Below, in pieces: positions 10,270 to 23,500 of a DNA stretch of 64,000 nucleotides. Source of the DNA: Paguma larvata. Lineage: Eukaryota; Chordata; Mammalia; Carnivora; Viverridae. Under the pieces are notes generated by a model. It did not search any database and was not told where the DNA came from. It saw only the letters and a list, made by a program, of their open reading frames with translations. The stretch lies in assembly GCA_030068075.1 (NCBI GenBank), contig CM057826.1, positions 65,197,312-65,261,311 on the forward strand, written 5' to 3'. Numbering within the stretch: position 1 is the stretch's first letter; the number at the start of each line of letters is the position of its first letter. The position numbers and the translations under genes are program-made.

Positions 10270-12320
10270 TACTTATAAACGGTTCTATTATCCCAACAAT
10301 GAAAAATGACTTAATATTGGAAATCTTAGAATAAAATTCACTAAATGGCACCAATTAAAGATGCGGATCCTCCAATATATGCAAAATAATCAATCGCTTA
10401 ACAAAATTTTGTACTTACTAGTTTAAATTTTAAGTAGAAAATTAATAATAAAATAGAACTTAACAAAGGTATCTACTAGAAAATCAGAGCATATGTTATC
10501 CTTAATGGTGAAACATTAAAAGTTTTTTCACTGAAGTCAGTAGCAAGGCCATTATTTTTTACACACTTCTAATATCCAATATTCTGTGCTAGATCCTAGC
10601 AAAAGCAATCTTAAGAACAATTAAGTAAAATATGAATATTGTATAGGAAATAGTCTCATCAATTGGAAAAGATGGGATTCTTCTGGATTTTCTAAGTAAG
10701 AATGTTGACAAACTTTTAAAGGAGTTCCGCAGCATCATAATAAATTAGTATATAAAAACCAAATTGCTTTTACAATGACAGCAATGACCAATTATAAAAT
10801 CTATTAGAAAAAAGGTCTATTTCACTATAGCAACAAAAATTAAACACCCAGAAATCTGTCAAAAATGCATGTAAAGAAGTCTTATTAAACCAAGTCCACA
10901 AAAGATCTAGTTTAATGAAGACATATATTGTTCTTGAAGAGAAATACTATTGTAAATCTCTCCAAATCCTATTAATTTAGCACAAAAACATAACTTCAAG
11001 ATATGTTCACCAACAGTCAAGACATTTTTGGGAAAAACATTAGGAAGGTGTTAACCCCACCAAAACTGAAAACACACCAGGAAACTAGAATCAAAGCAAT
11101 TTATTATTTATTTGGGATATCAAATATCTCAAAGAATCTAGCACATAATAAAAAAGAATTTCCAATGAGTGAGAAAAGAGTGGAATTCAATAAATGGTTT
11201 TTTATTTTTTGAATAAAAGAACCTCTATACCTTACTCTTCACAAAAATTCTCAATGAAGAACTAGAGGGATGCATCCATGATAAATGTCTTGGAATAAAG
11301 AGTATGTTTCACATTTTGAAATAATAATCAACTTGTATATATAAATATAAAATATCTATTAAAAAAACACCATAAGAAAAGTTAAATACAAGTGACCAAT
11401 GAAGAGTTAACACTGGTAACGGACATAAAAGACTAATATCTAAATTATATGAAAAACAAACAAACCCATGAGACAAAGATAAATGATTCAACAGAAAAAT
11501 GAGCAATGTTGGGAAAAGGTGATTCACACAAGAAATAAAAAATGGTCTAAAATAAACATAAAAAGATGCCCATCCCTACTAGTATCAGAATTTTTAATTA
11601 GAACAATAAAAATAACAAGTTTTTACTCACTAAATAAAAAAATTTAAAAAATCTAATATCAAATGTCCTAGGAAATGGATACTCATTCATTGCTGCAAAG
11701 AAACTGCAAGATAGTAACAGCCATTTTGGAAGCCAACTGAAGTATCTCTTGAAATATCCCTTTAAAACTGCCTAGCTTTGGTCCAACAATTCAAAGCCTA
11801 AGCATATATATACTAGAGAGAAATCCTTTTCTGCACAAAGAGTAATAATACAAGATGATGTTCTTTTACCATTGTTTTGTAATCAGGGGAAAAAAACAAA
11901 ACAAAACAACTCCCTTAAGTGTCCGTTTTAGGTCAAATAGATTGTGGAATAATCTTTTTTTTTAAACAAAAGTAAAGAAATTAGGTGTGATTATACTAAA
12001 ATAAGTAGAAAAGTTGTAGAATGATATGCATAGATTTAAGTAAAAATTGAAACTATACGTTTTATTACCTGTGCTTATATATAACGTGTATATACATTCA
12101 TGGAAAAAGATCTAGGTAGAAAGTTAACAATTGGTACTTACAGGGAGGATACCAGGATTGAAAGTGATTGCCAAAAATACTTATCTCTGATGTTTCTTAC
12201 AGGTCAAATGTAGTCATATACTACATTTGTAATATCGAATGTAAAGAAAAAGCAGTATGCACAAACTGATACATTTTAAGAAAAAATATACACACAAAAT
12301 TGTTCTTAGTATTTCTGCCT
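10270..12320 (+). repeat. Ancient L1 remnant, plus (approximate)
   Basis: This is A-rich, highly decayed sequence with L1 ORF2 hallmarks in order: AATTAAACACCCAGAAATCTG near 10840, GACAAACTTTTAAAGGAG, CACAAGAAATAAAAAATGG and AAAGATGCCCATCCCTACTA near 11550, then GGAAATGGATACTCATTC and a 3'-UTR-like end. No long frame remains. Boundaries and continuity are uncertain. Confidence 0.55.
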
Positions 12321-13549
12321 CCCATCCTACTTGATGTGAACATACAGGAAAGGTTCTGAAAGATTACCTGCCAAAATGATGTTAGTACTATCTAAAGATA
12401 CCTCCAATACACTCACCTCCTGTATTCTCATTTGAAAGAGAGAGGAAAGTTCAGTTCGATTTATAAAAGCACTACAGTAACAACTTAAGCTCTTATTGTT
12501 TAGTTACTTATAACATTCACATGGTACATGATTATGTATTGAAATTTTGCCCTATCTTTAGGGCAAATACTATAGAATATAGTATTTGGGGCAGAGGGAA
12601 ATATGTTTTTAGACTTAAGTCATTATTAATATTTCAGTCATTAGTTTTATTAAGCTTATAAACAAAAATGTTTTGATATTTAAAGTTATCAACTGATCTT
12701 CTTGTGAAGACTTTTTTCTCGAGATTATTCTGTAAAACCTTTTCTAAATGAGAAAAATATTGGCATTCAAATACAACCAGCTGCATTTTATGAATACTTT
12801 TGAATATATAGACTAAAAATTAATTTAAAGTCCTGTGCTTTCAGGAATTGCTATATTTTAAGTAGATTAAACTTTACAAATGTTACATTATCAATATGGC
12901 TTCCAATTTTTAAATAAATTGCCTGTAGTAATATAGTTTTTCATACCTCTACAAGGACAAAGAACACACCAAAGCAGTCATATCACACTGTATCTTGACT
13001 CACCACGTAAGTGGCAACTGTCTTCTGCTTTTTTCTGCTATTTGTGAAAGTATTTGCATTTGTAATAGTCAGCATAAGCTCACTATAAAGTCCTCTATCA
13101 ACTTCATATTGATGGGGCTTCAGTTAATGGATATGAAGACTGAAAAGTTCATTCACTCATTTGTGACCTTAGCCCCATACTTGAAAGGCATTATTTGGTA
13201 GCAGCGAAAGGAGATACAAACAGGAGGCAAAGCAGTTTTCATGATGGCCTCCAGCACTTTTCCAGGTAGAGGAATTGCTTCTTGTCAATTCACGTTTTGC
13301 CGAAGTCTTAAATCATGAAAGGAAAACAATGACGAGAGAAACTTCCAGAGCTATCTGGTTTTGAAATGGTTATGAGAGAAAAGTACTTAGTCAGTAGTTT
13401 CTTCCCAAATAAAAAGGTCATCAGTAAGGTAAAAACACTTTTGAAGGTGATCTTCAATGGAGTCCAGAATTTCCCTTCCTTATCTTAGGTATCTAACTCA
13501 ACAGTCCCCTATAGCAATTTGTCTTGTGAAAGTGCATCTCACCTTACTT
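12321..13549. other. Intergenic, nothing recognised
   Basis: AT-rich sequence without a gene or a repeat I can name. It could contain distal 3' UTR or termination sequence of WDR36, but nothing in the sequence proves it. Confidence 0.4.
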
Positions 13550-13566
13550 ATAAAAGAACAAGTTCC

Positions 13567-13799
13567 GGGGCGCCTGGGTGGTTCAGTCAGTTAAGTGTCC
13601 GACTTCGGTCAAGTCATGATTCACAGTCTGTGAGTTCGAGCCCCGCGTCGGGCTCTGTGCTGACGGCTCAGAGCCTGGAGCCTGCTTCACATTCTGTGTC
13701 TCCCTCTCTCTCAGCCCTTCCCCCGCTCACACTCTGTCTCTATGTCTCTCAAAAATAAATAAATGTAAAAAAAAAAAAAACTTTAAAAAAATAAAGAAC
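13567..13799 (+). repeat. CAN-SINE (felid, young type), plus, downstream of WDR36
   Basis: Near-consensus felid CAN-SINE with head GGGGCGCCTGGGTGGTTCAG and the TCGAGCCCCGCGTCGGGCTC body. A 17-bp target-site duplication flanks it at 13550-13566 and 13800-13816, with one mismatch. It lies about 570 bp beyond the WDR36 stop codon, antisense to the gene. Confidence 0.93.
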
Positions 13800-13816
13800 A
13801 TAAAAGAACAAATTCC

Positions 13817-14367
13817 TTTAGAAAGGCTCTAATGGAGAGGGCACTGGGCAGCGTTAGAAAATCTGGATCTGCCACGGAGATCCCAAGACTACCTTAGCAG
13901 CTTCCTCTTCTGCATTATAAGAGGGCTGCACTCATGTCTGAGTCAATGATCCAAGTTTTCATCAAACGCTGCCAAGGAAGGAAACATGCCTTTTTACTTC
14001 AAATCATGAAAGCACTTTTATACTACATGTTTTATTTTCAATTCAGCAATATTTTACATGAAATGTCTAGCATCTCTTACATTATAGATATTTAAAAAAT
14101 AGGAGTATCTGATGATGACAATTCAAAAAAATCATATGCGAGGTAACTGATGTGAAGAGACTTAGAAAATAAGTCATTTGAGTAGATTCTGTAAAACTTT
14201 AAAACAAATGATAGGTAAAATTTTATTTCAATATTTAGCATTTAAAGTGAAGAATGACTAAGAAGCACTGACAGTTCTTTTCATATGAAACTTGGAAAAT
14301 AAGATATGAGTTAAACAGAACCCATTTAATATAAAAGTCTGATTTATTTAGTAATTTAAATTTGTTT
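13817..14367 (-). other. WDR36 3' UTR or 3' flank
   Basis: Sequence directly after the stop codon on the minus strand. It holds three AATAAA hexamers (14348-14343, 14227-14222, 14036-14031) and is otherwise AT-rich. Part or all of it is probably transcribed as 3' UTR. Confidence 0.55.
14343..14348 (-). terminator. Proximal AATAAA candidate poly(A) signal for WDR36
   Basis: A canonical AATAAA on the minus strand begins 20 nt after the stop codon. Further minus-strand AATAAA hexamers occur at 14227-14222 and 14036-14031. Which of them is used cannot be decided here, and a longer 3' UTR reaching below 14000 is possible. Confidence 0.4.
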
Positions 14368-14517
14368 TTATAACAAAGCACTTTTTATGTAATTTAAAAT
14401 ACACAGGCTTTGATTGAAGAGTGACTGTAAATGGATCCAGTTTTCTTCCACTTGTGATGCCAACTTTGTCAGTTCTTCTAGAAGTACTGGTTCTGAAGGA
14501 AGCAATTTAAGGTGTAA
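14368..14517 (-). CDS. WDR36: WDR36 coding exon 23 with stop codon (residues 847-895)
   Basis: The terminal coding exon encodes [20 protein letters not shown], then [19 protein letters not shown] and [10 protein letters not shown], ending at TAA (14370-14368). The acceptor is TTTCAG. The helical C-terminus matches the usual end of the family. Confidence 0.95.
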   Translation of the reverse strand, partial: LHLKLLPSEPVLLEELTKLASQVEENWIHLQSLFNQSLCILNYIKSALL

Positions 14518-17500
14518 CTGAAAGAAAAATATTGTAACATTTAAGAAAATTAAAATTCTGTTGATTCTAGATTCAACCTTCTTATCAAGGACCAGCAGAA
14601 GATACTACCCTATTTTTTCCTTAGATGCTGGTTTATTACCAATTCCTATATTCTTCTCTTATATCGAAATTTTGAGTTCCTTTATGGTACTGTCTCTCCC
14701 TTAGTAGAACTGAAGCTGTCATCACTCTCCTTCACCTAAGCAAAGTCCTAATGCAGAAACAAGGTCCTAGTTCTAACACTAACTCCGTATTTCTGGGCTT
14801 CTTTAAGGTGTCTCTTTTCATTGGAACCTACTGATGAATGATTGATGGCCCTCTGCTTTATCTTCTGAAAACTTACATAAATTTATATTCAGAAACTATA
14901 CTTGGTAATTTTGGGAAAGGATACAGAAAAAATTTGTGGCATTCCATTTTTTTCATCCTATATTCTACCACCTAAATATCTACTTTTAATTTTACATAAT
15001 TAGATCAAGTAAAAACTCATTTTAGATATAAATACAACAGATAAAGTATCATATCTGTTAACACTACAAGACAGCATCATCTACTTCCTTCAATACAATA
15101 TGCTACTGCAATAAACTGTTCTCCATTATGTTACTCATAAAAACAACTGTTCTTGCCAAATCACTTGAAACTCCTTCAACCAGGATAGAAGTATTTTGAT
15201 TTCAGCAGCAGAAAAAACAAAAACAAATAAAAAAATCAACACAAAACCTAACTTTCTCTTCATGATCATAGAAAAAAAATGTGCCAAAATGTGATGACAA
15301 GAAAAAGTTAACATTTCAATATATTGAATCAAATGGATGACATAGAAAAGTTGGGGGAATGAGCCAATATTGTGCTAAGTAAAAGAAAAGACTACAAAGC
15401 TATCCAGCAGACGGCTATTTAAACTTAAATTAATTAAATCTCTATAAAATAAGAAATCCAGTTTCTCAGTCACATTAGCCACATTTCAAGTGCTCAAGAG
15501 CCAAATGCTCCAAGTGGCTGCCATGCTGGACAGTGCAGATACAAAACACTGCCATCTCTGCAGAAAATTCTATCAGACAAAACTACCCTAGAGGAAGGCA
15601 AGTCGAGAAGTACTGTCTTACATTAGACTTACCTTTAGAAACAAGGCAAGATATGCCTGGGCTAACTCGAAATCACGCTTCCTGTCCAGCATCATCCCGA
15701 TCATTTTTAAGAAGCTCTGCATCACTTCTATAGACCCACCGCAGTCAGGAGACAAGCTGCGCAGCTCTGTTTCAATTCCCGATGGGCCTAATTCTTTCAG
15801 AAGGTTAAGAGCGGCTTCATCTGCATTAGGTTTTAAAAAGAATCCATTTAACTACTTACAATCACTTCACTTAGGAAACTATAGTTTCATTTCATACCCA
15901 AGCTATGCATATTTAAATTGCACAGGAAATTCTTCCTGTGGCTTTATTTTTTCCTGTTAAATAGCAGAATGAACCCCAAATTAAGTAATAATTAGTACAA
16001 ATAATGAGAGCAATCAATTTAGTACAATAAAAAGTACTAAAAGCACTAAAATTTTTGCATTCTTAGCAAGTTTGTTTTTCCCTGCTGTTCAAGCTGTTAA
16101 AGAAAACCTAATTAATGCCTACCAACAGACACTTAGGATGCACAATCAGATGGTCACATATCAATCGGAACAAATCCAAATATAAAAAGGCTACATAGCA
16201 GCTTACTAACAGTAGACGCACTGAGAATAGGATAAGATGGGGGATTTGTCTTTTTGTTATAAAAAGTTTTGAAGTACCATATGATCATTATGAAACACTA
16301 ACAATACAGAAATATATAACAGGGGAAAGGCTCTACACCTCATTCTTACCCACCCCAAATGGAGACACCTTTTCTCTAGATTTAAGGATTCTTGTTTCTT
16401 GTTGCTTTTTAAAAAATGTTTATTTATTTATTTTGCTAGAGAGAGAGAACACGAGCAGGGGAGGGGCAGAGAAAGAGAGAATCTCAAGCAGGGTGAGCAC
16501 TGTCAGTGCAGAGCCATATGTGGGGCTTGAACTCACAAACCATGAGATCATGACCTGAGCCAAAATCAAGAATTAGATGCTTAACTGACTGAGCCACCCA
16601 GGTGCTCAGCACTGTTTGATATGCATCCTATGAATACATATTCTATATACTTAAAACTATTTTTACAACAAGCATCTGATATTACAATGGCAATGACTAT
16701 GCTTTTAGCTTTTAGAAAGGGAATAACACCAATGACAAAAGTCTAATAAATTTTATTTTCTGTTCTTCAGTAGATACTAAATGATAGTATCTTCTTCTTT
16801 ACGCCCCCCATATAACAAGTTACTTCTTTTATGATTCTATTCTTTAGTCATCTGCAATGGCCCATTATTTGACTTTTCACAAATGTGGACTCAAGTGATA
16901 CTGGTATAAAAATAAAAGCATTTGGATCCAAAAAACAAGAGGATAAATCAAACAGAAGAGTGACTATAAATCTGTTTATCACTTATAAAATCTAAATCTA
17001 TAAAAATATAAATCTGTTTATCACTTATAATTTTTAAATTATAGTTCTTACTGTTTATTATTAATAGTTACAAACTGTAGTTTTCAAAATTTAAATCTAT
17101 TAGCACAATAAATAAATTTTAAAATTACCTTTTTAACAGGAAAATTCGGGAAGATCTAAAAATCACCGGAGACAAAAGTCTCTGCTGTATTACAAACTAT
17201 ATTTGTAAATAAAAACAAAAGCAAGCAATGGCGGAAAAAAAAACACTAATTTGCCATATAAAAAGTGTGAAAGGTTCTCAAAATGTTATAATATTGATAT
17301 TCATTCGAGTTCAGTGTCACTTGTTTACAAATATAACAATACAAAAGCTAAAGTTACTTCACAAGAAAATCAAAATTTTGATCTTTTTAAGTTTTTACTA
17401 TCTTCTTTTGGCTACTGAAAAATCTGCTAATATTTCATTTAATTTCTCTTCACACAAAGTATAATACGCTGATGATATTTGGTAAAAGATTTCACAATTT

Positions 17501-20500
17501 AACTTACATTTATTATTTACCAGTCCTTCTTCAAGTTTCAAGCAGAAATCTGATTTTTGAGCCAAAATTCCAAGATTTACCACTTTAGACTTAAACAAAA
17601 ACAAATACACATTATTCCAAGAATACAAATGCAACAAAAAATATTATACTTTATAATTAAAAGCTATCATTAATTTACTATGTATGTGTAAAATTAGGTC
17701 TTGATAAAGAACTACAAATGCACAACAAAAAACACACCCTACATACTTAGAATGCTCCAATTTGGTTTTTACCTGATGGGGATCATTATTTTGTTCAGGT
17801 GCAGCATATCTGGGTACAAGGCCAGGAACTGTTGGAATAAAAAATGGTGCTGATTTGGGTACTTTGGGTGGTTCCTTTGGTTTATTCTTTTTCTGATGAA
17901 AAGAAAATGATAAAAGGGAAAGACTATGAAGTAATTATCGTGACAACAGATTTTCTAATGTTTAATTCCAAATCAATTTTAAAACAAAATGCCAAAACTA
18001 AAATAAAAGAACAAAACATTTTCAAATTTGAATGCCAAAATAAAATCCCAACCGACCAATATCACAGATATCTTTAAACTGGGCATCTCGAGGCAGACCT
18101 CCGGTACCTTTGTTGATTAGGCAGAAGACAAATGACAGGGTTCATGAAAAGCTCTATGAACTCTCATTTTCCTCTAACATGATTTACATGGATATTTAGG
18201 TGAGGAAATAACAAATAATTTTGAACTTCTACAACCTTTTTGGCAAAATGGACTAGAAAGAAAACTTACATAAACACTCAACAGTTTCTCAAATTTTTTT
18301 TTTCTCCAGAGGAAATTTGGAGCCAGAGGTAGACTTTGCCATTAGAAATTATTTGGTAAAATTTTCTTTAAAGGAGTCTCACAATTTTACCTTACATCAT
18401 TCCTCGATTCTCAAGGAGCTCTGTGACCCTAGAGAGATCCATTTTTTGAAAGAAAACCAAGGATATCTGTGGCCTTGTGGAGGCATAGCAAAAAAGAAAG
18501 TTACCACATGAAAGCAGGACAAGGACTGCCAGCCGTGGTGTACACACAGCCCTTCTGGGGATAGTGGAGACTCTAGTAAGAGTCAGGGTTACCCTTCTAA
18601 CTCGCTGCAGTTGAGTTGGAGGGGAGAGAGTCACTGAGCCATAAATAAGAATAAAAAGGCTTTGGAAGTGCTCACAGGGCTCTGGAAATCATCTAATCTC
18701 ATAAGGAAAACCACAAGGAGAAAAGTTACCCATAGGACAAAATTCTAATTTCTTTCATTCTAAAAAATAAAAATATTGGAGAAGTTAGCATATTTCTCCC
18801 ATACAGATTATTCATTCGGTTTCTAAAATAAAACTAAGCAAGCAGTAGAATATCTAAGCAAGCAGTAGAATAGTCCAAACCTTAGTTCAATTAATGGGGC
18901 ATTATTCTGACTTCTCACTTCACACTAACCTATTTGTCCTTTGTAATGCATTGCTTTTAAAGCTATTCCATAAAGCACTGCCTTTATAGCCGACACACTG
19001 GACAACATCATAGATTTCACAACTACATTCCTACATAACATACCTTCTGTGAAGAAAATTAACACATGAAAACTCTTTTCTTACCCAAGACACACGTCTT
19101 TTCTGGTACTAAGTAATCGGTTACAAAAATACTTACCATACCTTGTCACAGTTCTCTATGTAAGTGTTCTTGCACTTTCTAATGCTCATAAGACATAAGA
19201 CATTCATAAACAACACTTATCCTTATTATCAGATGATAACCTTTGAAGTTTTCTACTCTAGTCTATTCCTTTTAATTATTATTACTACTCACAAATGGTG
19301 GCCATAAAATATGCTTTGAAAAACCCTAATTTATGCCATAATCATCCATTTTTCATGTCAAATTATAAATTTCTCAAGAACAAAGGAGTTAGGTTTTTTT
19401 TTTGTTTTTTTTTTTTACTGCTGTTGTCCTTGGGACATAACCCAGTACTAAGTTCATACTGATTTATGTGCCTGCACTTAACACAGCAAACTGTGAAGGT
19501 CTTCTTGGAGTTGACAGAGTAAGGTATAGAACGGCAAAGGGAAGCTGAAGCTTAATTAAAAGACCAGTGAAAGTCTTCTAGTACTCAAATACCTAGCAAC
19601 AGAAATATCACACTTCATGGTAGCAATTTTTTATTCTCATTTTAGAAGTTAAAAAAAGTAGTTTATTAGGTTAGATTTAAAACATCCAACTTTTAATGGC
19701 TCTGCACTGCAGTCTGTACTTTTGCTATATCAAAAGGTCTGCTTAGTGCTCTGAAAGTCATTTTCAGTACGGAAAGAATCTTGTGATAATCAATGGATCC
19801 AAGAGCATTCAACTGAATGGTATGCTCTACCACCTTAGGCATTAACTGCTCCTTCTGAAGCCCTCTAAGTAGAAGAAACTATCCCTACTGAAGAAAATGC
19901 TTCCGGAATGTGTCTTTAGGAACCAATATTAAGTGTACTACAGCGTTACCTTAATAACATCAAGATTAAGAAGGTTTTTCCACCGTGATTCAGGGATGAG
20001 CGACAGAGTCACCAGTTGCTCATTCAACTGTTCTGGGGAATCATACTCTATCATTTCATCACTTGGTTCTATGGTTTCTTCTGAAAATTCCACATCTTAA
20101 AACAAAACAAAACAAAAAATTCAGGTGAAACATATTAATGCAGAATGAAATTTTTATCATATAAAAGCAACTTAATTTATTTCAAATCCATTAGTATTTC
20201 ATAACATATTCACTCAATATAGCCTTAAAGACTCTATTTATTTCCTCGTCTTCTCGTATTATCTACAATTCACGCCACCAGACCCAAAACACTTCTCCAC
20301 TGGCATACTATTGAGCATCTTATCAATATCACATCATTTATATTTTTGCATTAATTCATGAAGTCATTAAAAATATTTCCTATCAACTGGAAAATACTTT
20401 GATTCAATGCATTAAACTTTGGCTTCAGTAGTACTATCCCCCATGTTAGGTTTATGATATTATAATTCAAAAATTATTTTACTATTTTGTGATTACCTTG

Positions 20501-23500
20501 GGTTTGACAAGTACCAGGAAGCATCACTACTGAAGGAACATAATCTGTGGGAAGTGGGCGTAGTGAAACAACTGAATACAGAGAAACATTGGACCTGGGA
20601 AATAAAAATATAAATAATATTATAAGACTCATAAAAAGTTTTACCAGAAAAACTCCAATTACTTACTCAATTACTAACTCAAAGACTGGTAATAAATAAT
20701 CTCTGCAATCTTGAATTCAGCTTGATTCCAAGCACTTATAAGTAAAAAATCTCAGTATTAATTTGAAAATGCCTTGATTCAGGTCAGAGATGTCATTGCA
20801 AAAGAGTTGTGCATAAATATTATTTATTAATGGAGTCTTTATTTATTTTTTACAGTTTTCATTTATTTTGAGAGAGAGAATGTGGGCATGGGCTGGAGAG
20901 AGAGAGAGAGAGGGAATCCCAAACAGGCTCTGCACTATCAAGCACACAGCCTGGTGCAGGACTTGATCCCACAAACCATTAAGATCATAACCTGAGCTGA
21001 AATCAAGAGTCAGACACTCAACTGACTGAGCCACCCCATGGAGTCATCATTTTAATATAGTATAAGAAGTGTTTGAGAGGACAGTAATGAATACTTTCAT
21101 AAGATAACATAACCTCCAAACACTTAAATTGTTTTGACAAATGGCAATCTTCACTTAGGGAAATCATTTTTTTTTAAGAAAGTCTTTTTTTTTTTTAATG
21201 TTTATTTATTATTTTTGAGAGACAAGAGAGACAGAGTATGAGCAGAGAAGGAGCAGAGAGAGAGGGAGACACAGAATCTGAAGCAGGCTCCAGGTTCCAA
21301 GCCGTCAGCACAGAGCCCGACGTGGGGCTCGAACCCATGGATTTTGAGTTCATGACCTGAGCCGAAGTCGGACACTCAACCAACTGAGGCTTCCAGGTAC
21401 CCCCACTTAGAGAAGTCATAACGAAAGGAAAGATGGACTCAGAGAGTTAAGTCAGAGAGCAAATATGCTGAACAGTCATGGTCTTTCTCTTCCATAGAAC
21501 GGTCCTCTAAAGTGGTCATGTTTCTGCTACTTATAGCCTTGGATGACTAATCAAGATGTAGACACTTCCCACAAAGGGCTAATCAGATTCTCTTTCCCAT
21601 ACATTATAAATCTAGTATGTAAAATAATAACTGGGAATATCAGGTTCTGTGTTATATTAAGAGTGGCACCGTATATTCCTGCTGAGGTGCCACAGGTATT
21701 CTACTATTCTCTTGTCTTGATCGTTCAAGTTTCTTAGATTTCAGTACATATTCCATTTTGCATATTAGGGTCGCCAGAGTCTATTTCTATTATATACTGA
21801 ATTTATTTTCGTATCCTAAAAATCTAATTATAAAATTTTATTATTAGGAAAGGAATCAAATTTTTCCTCTTCCTTAATAGTAAGAATTAAAGGAATTAGA
21901 CAGCTAAACTCAGGAAATAGATACAACTTTTCTAGACTCAGATGATGGACTTATATTTTGACTCTTACATGTTCACCATAGTGGAGTTGGAAGATCATCT
22001 TAAATACCTTTTCATGGTTACGAAGAGTTATGTAACTAGAATGAATTTTTGAAAGCATTTTGCCCATACTTATGCCTTATTTTGTAGATAAAGTAGGCTG
22101 AGTTGAGAAGTTGGTCATAGTCATAAAGTGGTAATAGGGCTGTGGTAGGAAGGTCAGACCAGGCCTTTTAAATTTTAAAATTCACTTATTCTTTCTGCAA
22201 ATAAAAGTCAATATAATACTAAAAATCAGTCCTGTGGTTTAGAATACACACTGAAGCCAAGTTATCTAAATGATCAAGAAGATGTTAGACTTATGGTGAA
22301 TTAACTGTTTACGTGAAATTTCCATTTTATAAATTAAAAAAAAAAAAAAAAAAAACGAAAAACACAAACCTAAATAGCAAAGTTAGCAATTATGATTTTC
22401 TGACAGTATCATCGTCCTCCTTACCCAGAACAGACTGTATACAAAAACTTACCAAAGATAAATTCCAAGGTGGTCTACGTGGGAAGTAGCCAGAAAGTCT
22501 CCAGTAGGGGACATGGTAACATTGAGAGGAGCGGAATCCAACAAAAAGCTGTCTATAAGGCTATAAAATGAATTATAATGTTAAAGTACTTAACTCTACT
22601 GAAAAAGGACATAACTCACAAAATATATTTTTGCTAAAAGAACAAGGCATGAGAGAAGAAGAAAACATTCATGTTTTAATTCTACAAATCAACACTGGAA
22701 AGCCATCACTAACAAAAAGCTTTGTTAAATAAAGTTAATATGTGAAAATAATCTCTCTTAATGAGAAAGACCTAGAACCATAAATAGACCAATTAACTAG
22801 AGAAAGGGTTTCAACAATAGGGAATATACTAGAGGAAATGCTCTATTTTTCTGGAACGCCATTTTGGTAGACTGGCATTTTGGGGACAAATTCTGAAGAG
22901 GTAGCACATTTAAAATAAGTCTAATTCCAGTACTCTCTTGTATTTTTGTTATTTCAGTGAAATTTTAAAAAGGCTTAGGCAACAAAAGATAGTAATGAAA
23001 AGGCTGTAAATAAGATTAAGAGAGAGAAATGGAAAAAATTTTTGACCAATTCTACCTATTTTTCTAATAGGTAACCATGCCATATGTGAAACACGAAAAT
23101 TCAGTCTATAGAGCATAACCACAAAACAGCTTATGGAAACTAGGCTCACAACTTTAAAATGCAAGAGGAGCTGAAAAGTTGGGGAGGGAGAGGAAACAAT
23201 TACACACAGGCAGGAGACGGAGAATAGGATTCTCAGAGAACAAACTGATTGAGATGAGCCTTACAAATGAACAGGATTTCAATGGATGCTGTTGGTAGAG
23301 AAGTATTTCCTGGCTGAGAGAAATGGGGAGTTTGGCAAAGTGAGGGAAAAAAATACAATTGGGTGTAAGTGAGAAGTGGTTCGGTAAATTAGCAGGTGCA
23401 TAAGCATAAGGCTGCACAGAGCACCTTGAATACCATACATTTGAGGTTGCTTTTATCTTTTAATCAATGGAAAAATCACTAAAGGCTTTTGAGCAGATAG

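Larger units (their letters stand above)
15821..17507 (-). other. WDR36 intron 21
   Basis: Holds one minus-strand CAN-SINE (about 16406-16608) and a 24-bp direct repeat at 16965-17030. The rest is AT-rich and unassigned. Confidence 0.7.

Noticed and set aside
13519..13758. Frames within CAN-SINEs encoding SQLSVRLRSSHDSQS-like text, here and at 21195, 37999, 55904 and 57038
   Set aside because: These are translations of tRNA-derived SINE sequence, not genes.
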